Position numbers and translations under genes: made by a program. A stretch of DNA of 18,247 nt. Source: Verrucomicrobiaceae bacterium UBA7681. Its GTDB lineage: Bacteria; Verrucomicrobiota; Verrucomicrobiia; Verrucomicrobiales; Verrucomicrobiaceae. Positions 15,723 to 18,247 of this stretch are shown here, in pieces. Under the pieces are notes generated by a model that worked only from the letters and a program-made list of their open reading frames with translations, searched no databases and was not told the origin of the DNA. How positions within the stretch are numbered: the stretch's first letter is position 1; every line of letters begins with the position of its first letter. Location: assembly GCA_002482965.1 (NCBI GenBank), contig DLGZ01000050.1, positions 160,431 through 178,677 of the forward strand, given 5' to 3'.

Positions 15723-16586
15723 TTATGCCTTGGGCAGCCCCTTGAGCCACTCCAGCAGCAGGTCCGGCCACTTCGCGGGCGGAAAGCCGTTCTTCACGCG
15801 CTGGGGGATGAGGTTGCCGACGCCGTGCGCCCCTTCATTGAAGACCACCATGCGCACAGGCACGCCGAGCTTTTCCAGATCCGCTTTGATGTCCTGCGGC
15901 ATCTCAATGGGTGCGCCGCCTTGAATGCCATCATTCGTGGCATGCACCAGAAACACAGGCGGCGTGTCCTTCTGAAACACAAAGGGAGACTCTTTCTGCC
16001 GCCAGTGCCACGTCGCGAGCCCGACGGCAAACGCAGGGCGACTGCTCTCGCGCTCGATAGGATCAGGTGACTTCGCATCGCCACGGTCAAAGTTCGCCGC
16101 GAGGTTCATGCTCAGATTCCCACCCGCTGAATAACCGGCAATGCCAATCTGCTGCGGATCAATGCCCCACTCCGCTGCGCGATGTCGCACCAGCCGTACC
16201 GCACGCTTCGCATCCAGCAAGGTCAGCGCCTGAATGCCGGCGTTGTCGAGTTTATGCGGCGGGCGCAGCCGATACTTCAGCCCGATGATGGCGATGCCCT
16301 TTGGATTAAAGACAGCGGCTGCGTACTCGACGTGCGTCTTCCAGTCCAGCGCACCATAGCCGCCACCCGCGCACACGATGATCGCCATGCCCGTGCGTTT
16401 GTACGCCGGAGGCAGGAAGAGCGTGATTGCGGGCACGGTGACGTTTCGGATTGTGCCACGTTCTTCCTGCACCTCGGCAGGCGCATTCTCCATAAACTGC
16501 GGCGGCTTGTCCGGCCAAAGCGGAATCGACTCAGCAGCGCTAAGGGCGAAGGCTGAAAAAATCAAAGCAGAGCACAGCAGTTTCAT
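15723..16586 (-). CDS. Secreted alpha/beta hydrolase, BD-FAE/acetylesterase-like
   Basis: A 287-residue secreted esterase heading the sulfatase cluster. The signal peptide is MKLLCSALIFSAFALSAA, followed by the IPLWPDKPP start common to this group of bacterial sugar-ester hydrolases. The triad is visible: nucleophile Ser153 in AGYSAGGN, Asp219 in HATNDGIQ and His254 in EGAHGVG. The oxyanion loop is CAGGGYGAL, in place of the HGGG seen in lipase-type relatives. The family removes acetyl or feruloyl groups from polysaccharides, so together with the sulfatases it could unmask a decorated glycan; that pairing is inference. Divergent from the thioredoxin-like gene across a 72-bp region holding a perfect 13-bp palindrome. 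ACGTT lies 18 nt before the ATG. Confidence 0.86.
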   Translation of the reverse strand: MKLLCSALIFSAFALSAAESIPLWPDKPPQFMENAPAEVQEERGTIRNVTVPAITLFLPPAYKRTGMAIIVCAGGGYGALDWKTHVEYAAAVFNPKGIAIIGLKYRLRPPHKLDNAGIQALTLLDAKRAVRLVRHRAAEWGIDPQQIGIAGYSAGGNLSMNLAANFDRGDAKSPDPIERESSRPAFAVGLATWHWRQKESPFVFQKDTPPVFLVHATNDGIQGGAPIEMPQDIKADLEKLGVPVRMVVFNEGAHGVGNLIPQRVKNGFPPAKWPDLLLEWLKGLPKA

Positions 16587-16624
16587 GAGCAGCCCCTCTA
16601 ACGTTGGCGTGGCCGAGTCTTTCG

Positions 16625-16637
16625 TGAAATAATTTCA
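16625..16637. promoter_or_regulatory. Perfect 13-bp palindrome between divergent genes
   Basis: TGAAAT-A-ATTTCA is symmetric about 16631 and lies in the 72-bp region between the esterase (start 16586) and the thioredoxin-like gene (start 16659). A further inverted pair, GCAGCCC (16589-16595) and GGGCTGC (16638-16644), spans much of the same region. The AT-rich centre in GC-rich DNA and the central position suggest an operator or promoter core. No regulator is identified. Confidence 0.4.
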
Positions 16638-16658
16638 GGGCTGCCGCCTCTCACCGGT

Positions 16659-17592
16659 ATGAAGCCCGCCTTTTTCGCCCTCGCCCTCATGCTTCCTTCA
16701 CTGTCCTGCTCCGCCAGCACCACCCCGCAGCCTGAAGAGGCCGGAGCGGTGCACTGGGGCCGCATTCTGGAAACTGCTCTGGCCTCCAGCGCCCAGACGG
16801 GCAAGCCAGTGTTCGCTCTGTTTCAGGAGATCCCCGGCTGCGCGGGCTGCAAGCAGTTCGGCCGCGATGTGATGTCCAATCCACTGCTGGTCGAGGCCGT
16901 CGAGACCGAGTTCACCCCGCTCCTCATCCACAACAACAAGGGGGGCAGAGACGCAGAGGTGATGAAGCGTTATGGCGAGCCGGCATGGAACTACCAGGTG
17001 GTACGTTTCCTCAATCCAAACGGAGAAGACATCATCCCGCGCAAAGACCAGGTGTGGGACACCGCCGGCATCGCTGAGCGCATGGTCGCCGCACTCACCC
17101 ACGCAAAACGCCCCGTGCCCGCCTACCTGACACTGCTGGCAACAGAGCAGTCGCCCCGGCTCAAGCAGGCCGTGTTTGCCATGTACTGCTTCTGGACCGG
17201 CGAGATGGCGCTGGGCCAGATCGACGGCGTGATCACCACTGAGGCCGGTTTTATGTCCGGACATGAGGTGACATTGGTCAAATATGATCCGGCGTTCATT
17301 TCACTTCCGCAGTTGATCGCTGCAGCAGAGAAGGTGGCATTGTGCCAATGCCGTCTCGGTGCCTGCGACGGACCTGTCTACAGCAAAAACAACACGGCTC
17401 AAGGTCGGCACCATCTCAGGCTACCGCACAGCGCCCGCAGACGATCAGAAAAAGCAGATCGGCAGCACTCCGGCGGAGAAGCTGACACTCTCTCCAGCAC
17501 AGGCCACCAAGGTGAACGCTTGGATCCGCACGGATCCGGCAAAGGCGCAGAACTTTCTCACGCCATCACAGCGGGCGCAGCTCAAGAAATGA
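16659..17592 (+). CDS. Exported VPGUxxT-type thioredoxin-like/MsrA-like protein, frameshifted
   Basis: The encoded protein would be about 310 residues but is read in two frames. The first starts at 16659 with an export signal (MKPAFFALALMLPSLSCSAS; Cys17 is a poor lipobox). It has a thioredoxin-like domain with EIPGCAGCKQFG, a Cys61-x-x-Cys64 site where relatives may carry selenocysteine, plus GEPAWN and VVRFL. Residues about 171-226 resemble a shortened MsrA: AVFAMYCFWTGE (Cys177), GVITTEAGF, EVTLVKYDP. At about 17340 an extra T in GCATTGTGCC shifts the frame. The sequence resumes in the next frame at 17341 with CANAVSVPATDL and ends in LTPSQRAQLKK at 17592, a typical tail for this group. 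Unshifted, the ORF would run to 17930 through the neighbouring gene, which is implausible. It could be a pseudogene, a sequencing error or a programmed shift. The stop is 1 bp from the convergent SDR gene. Confidence 0.72.
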
Positions 17593-17593
17593 C

Positions 17594-18247
17594 TCACCAA
17601 GGAATGACCAGGAGGTCTTTCACAAACTGTCCACGCAGGTCATGCGGTGCTTCCAGCGCCAGCCAGGTCAGCGTTTCAGCGCCTTCATCCGGCGTGCGCG
17701 GCGCCTCGCTGCCGCCCATCTCCGTGCGGCACCAGCCAGGGCACATGCTGTTGATGATGACATCAGGCAATGCGGCGGTGAGCTGCTGCGTGAGCATGTT
17801 CAGCGCAGTCTTGCTGATGCAATACGCCGGTGCCCAGGCCTGCGGTTCACCATTGAGCTGCCCCGCTCCGCTGGAGACATTGATGATGCGCGGTGCACTG
17901 GATTTGGCGAGCAGCGGTGCAAACGCCTGACAGACCCGCAGCGTGCCGACGACATTCGTGTTCAGCGTCTCCAGCAGCACCTCGGGCTTGAGTTCCAGTA
18001 GGCTTTGATAGTGGTCCAGGAGAATGGCGGAGTTGTTGGCCAGCACATCCAGCCGTCCATACTGCTGCTCGATCTGCTTAACCGCAGCTTCCACGCTTGC
18101 CTGATCCGTGATGTCGAGCGCCACATTGCCCACGCCGCTGCCTAGTTGAGCCGCAGCTTCAGCGGCCCGCTTGCCGTCACGACTGGCGATGATGACCTGC
18201 GCGCCACGAGTGGCGAGTTGTGTGGCGGCGGCGAAGCCAATCCCGCG
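17594..18247 (-). CDS. SDR family NAD(P)-dependent oxidoreductase, partial at right edge
   Basis: 218 codons are present; roughly the first 10-15 residues are beyond the right edge. The visible sequence opens with RGIGFAAATQLATRGAQVII, the end of the Rossmann glycine motif (TGxxxGIG). It is followed by D-I-T-D, the NNSAI variant of NNAG, catalytic Ser in INVSSGAG and the Tyr-x-x-x-Lys pair in YCISK. The NSMCPGWCRTEMGG segment is typical of carbonyl-reductase-like classical SDRs. They catalyse NAD(P)H-dependent reduction of carbonyl groups or the reverse; the substrate is unknown, and coenzyme preference is hinted only by the Arg in ASRD, which favours NADPH. A GTG at 18133 is internal, not the start, because homology continues upstream to the edge. 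Convergent with the thioredoxin-like gene, 1 bp apart. Confidence 0.9.
   Translation of the reverse strand, partial: RGIGFAAATQLATRGAQVIIASRDGKRAAEAAAQLGSGVGNVALDITDQASVEAAVKQIEQQYGRLDVLANNSAILLDHYQSLLELKPEVLLETLNTNVVGTLRVCQAFAPLLAKSSAPRIINVSSGAGQLNGEPQAWAPAYCISKTALNMLTQQLTAALPDVIINSMCPGWCRTEMGGSEAPRTPDEGAETLTWLALEAPHDLRGQFVKDLLVIPW

Noticed and set aside
17593..17930. Continuation of the thioredoxin-like frame to 17930
   Set aside because: The frame after 17340 has no family similarity and runs antisense through a clear SDR gene; the family-like tail is in the other frame and stops at 17592.

Overview
The window is about 18.2 kb of GC-rich bacterial chromosome. Exported hydrolases are dense here: PhoD-like phosphatase, CehA/McbA-like metallohydrolase, esterases, four sulfatases and a sialidase-like Asp-box protein. 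Together with long Sec or Tat signal peptides and a DUF6714-type protein, they suggest a free-living polysaccharide-degrading member of the Verrucomicrobiota (Prosthecobacter/Verrucomicrobium-like). A planctomycete is the main alternative. The assignment is an inference from gene content; no rRNA or marker gene is present. No tRNA, rRNA, CRISPR array, insertion sequence or integrase was seen, and no gene-free stretch exceeds 300 bases.

Left third (1-7057), all minus strand, transcribed right to left with gaps of 34-60 bp: secreted alpha/beta hydrolase, secreted CehA/McbA-like protein with two EF-hand loops, small cytoplasmic DUF6714-like protein, Tat-exported PhoD-like phosphatase, and the start of a sialidase-like protein cut by the window edge. 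A perfect 12-bp inverted repeat covers the start codon of the first gene of this run.

Centre (7100-9600): a compact, probably nitric-oxide-responsive locus. An exported YHS-truncated-hemoglobin fusion reads left and ends in a strong intrinsic terminator. A group III truncated hemoglobin and nnrS read right and are coupled through an ATGA overlap. The intergenic region and the beginning of the rightward gene each contain one copy of the same palindrome, TTGYAT-N5-ATRCAT, which resembles the Rrf2-family NsrR operator. One copy lies between a candidate -35 and -10 of the leftward gene. The proposed unit is a two-compartment NO defence: a periplasmic globin, a cytoplasmic globin and a membrane NnrS under one repressor not encoded here.

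Right half (9617-16586): a minus-strand cluster starting with a secreted esterase, followed by four different secreted sulfatases, with gaps of 18-94 bp. It looks like an operon for desulfating and deacylating a sulfated glycan. One sulfatase has CTTTR in place of the usual C-x-P/A-x-R formylglycine motif. Divergent from it (16659-17592) is an exported thioredoxin-like/MsrA-like protein of the VPGUxxT type, whose reading frame is broken by one extra base near 17340. Convergent with that, 1 bp away, is an SDR oxidoreductase truncated by the right edge.
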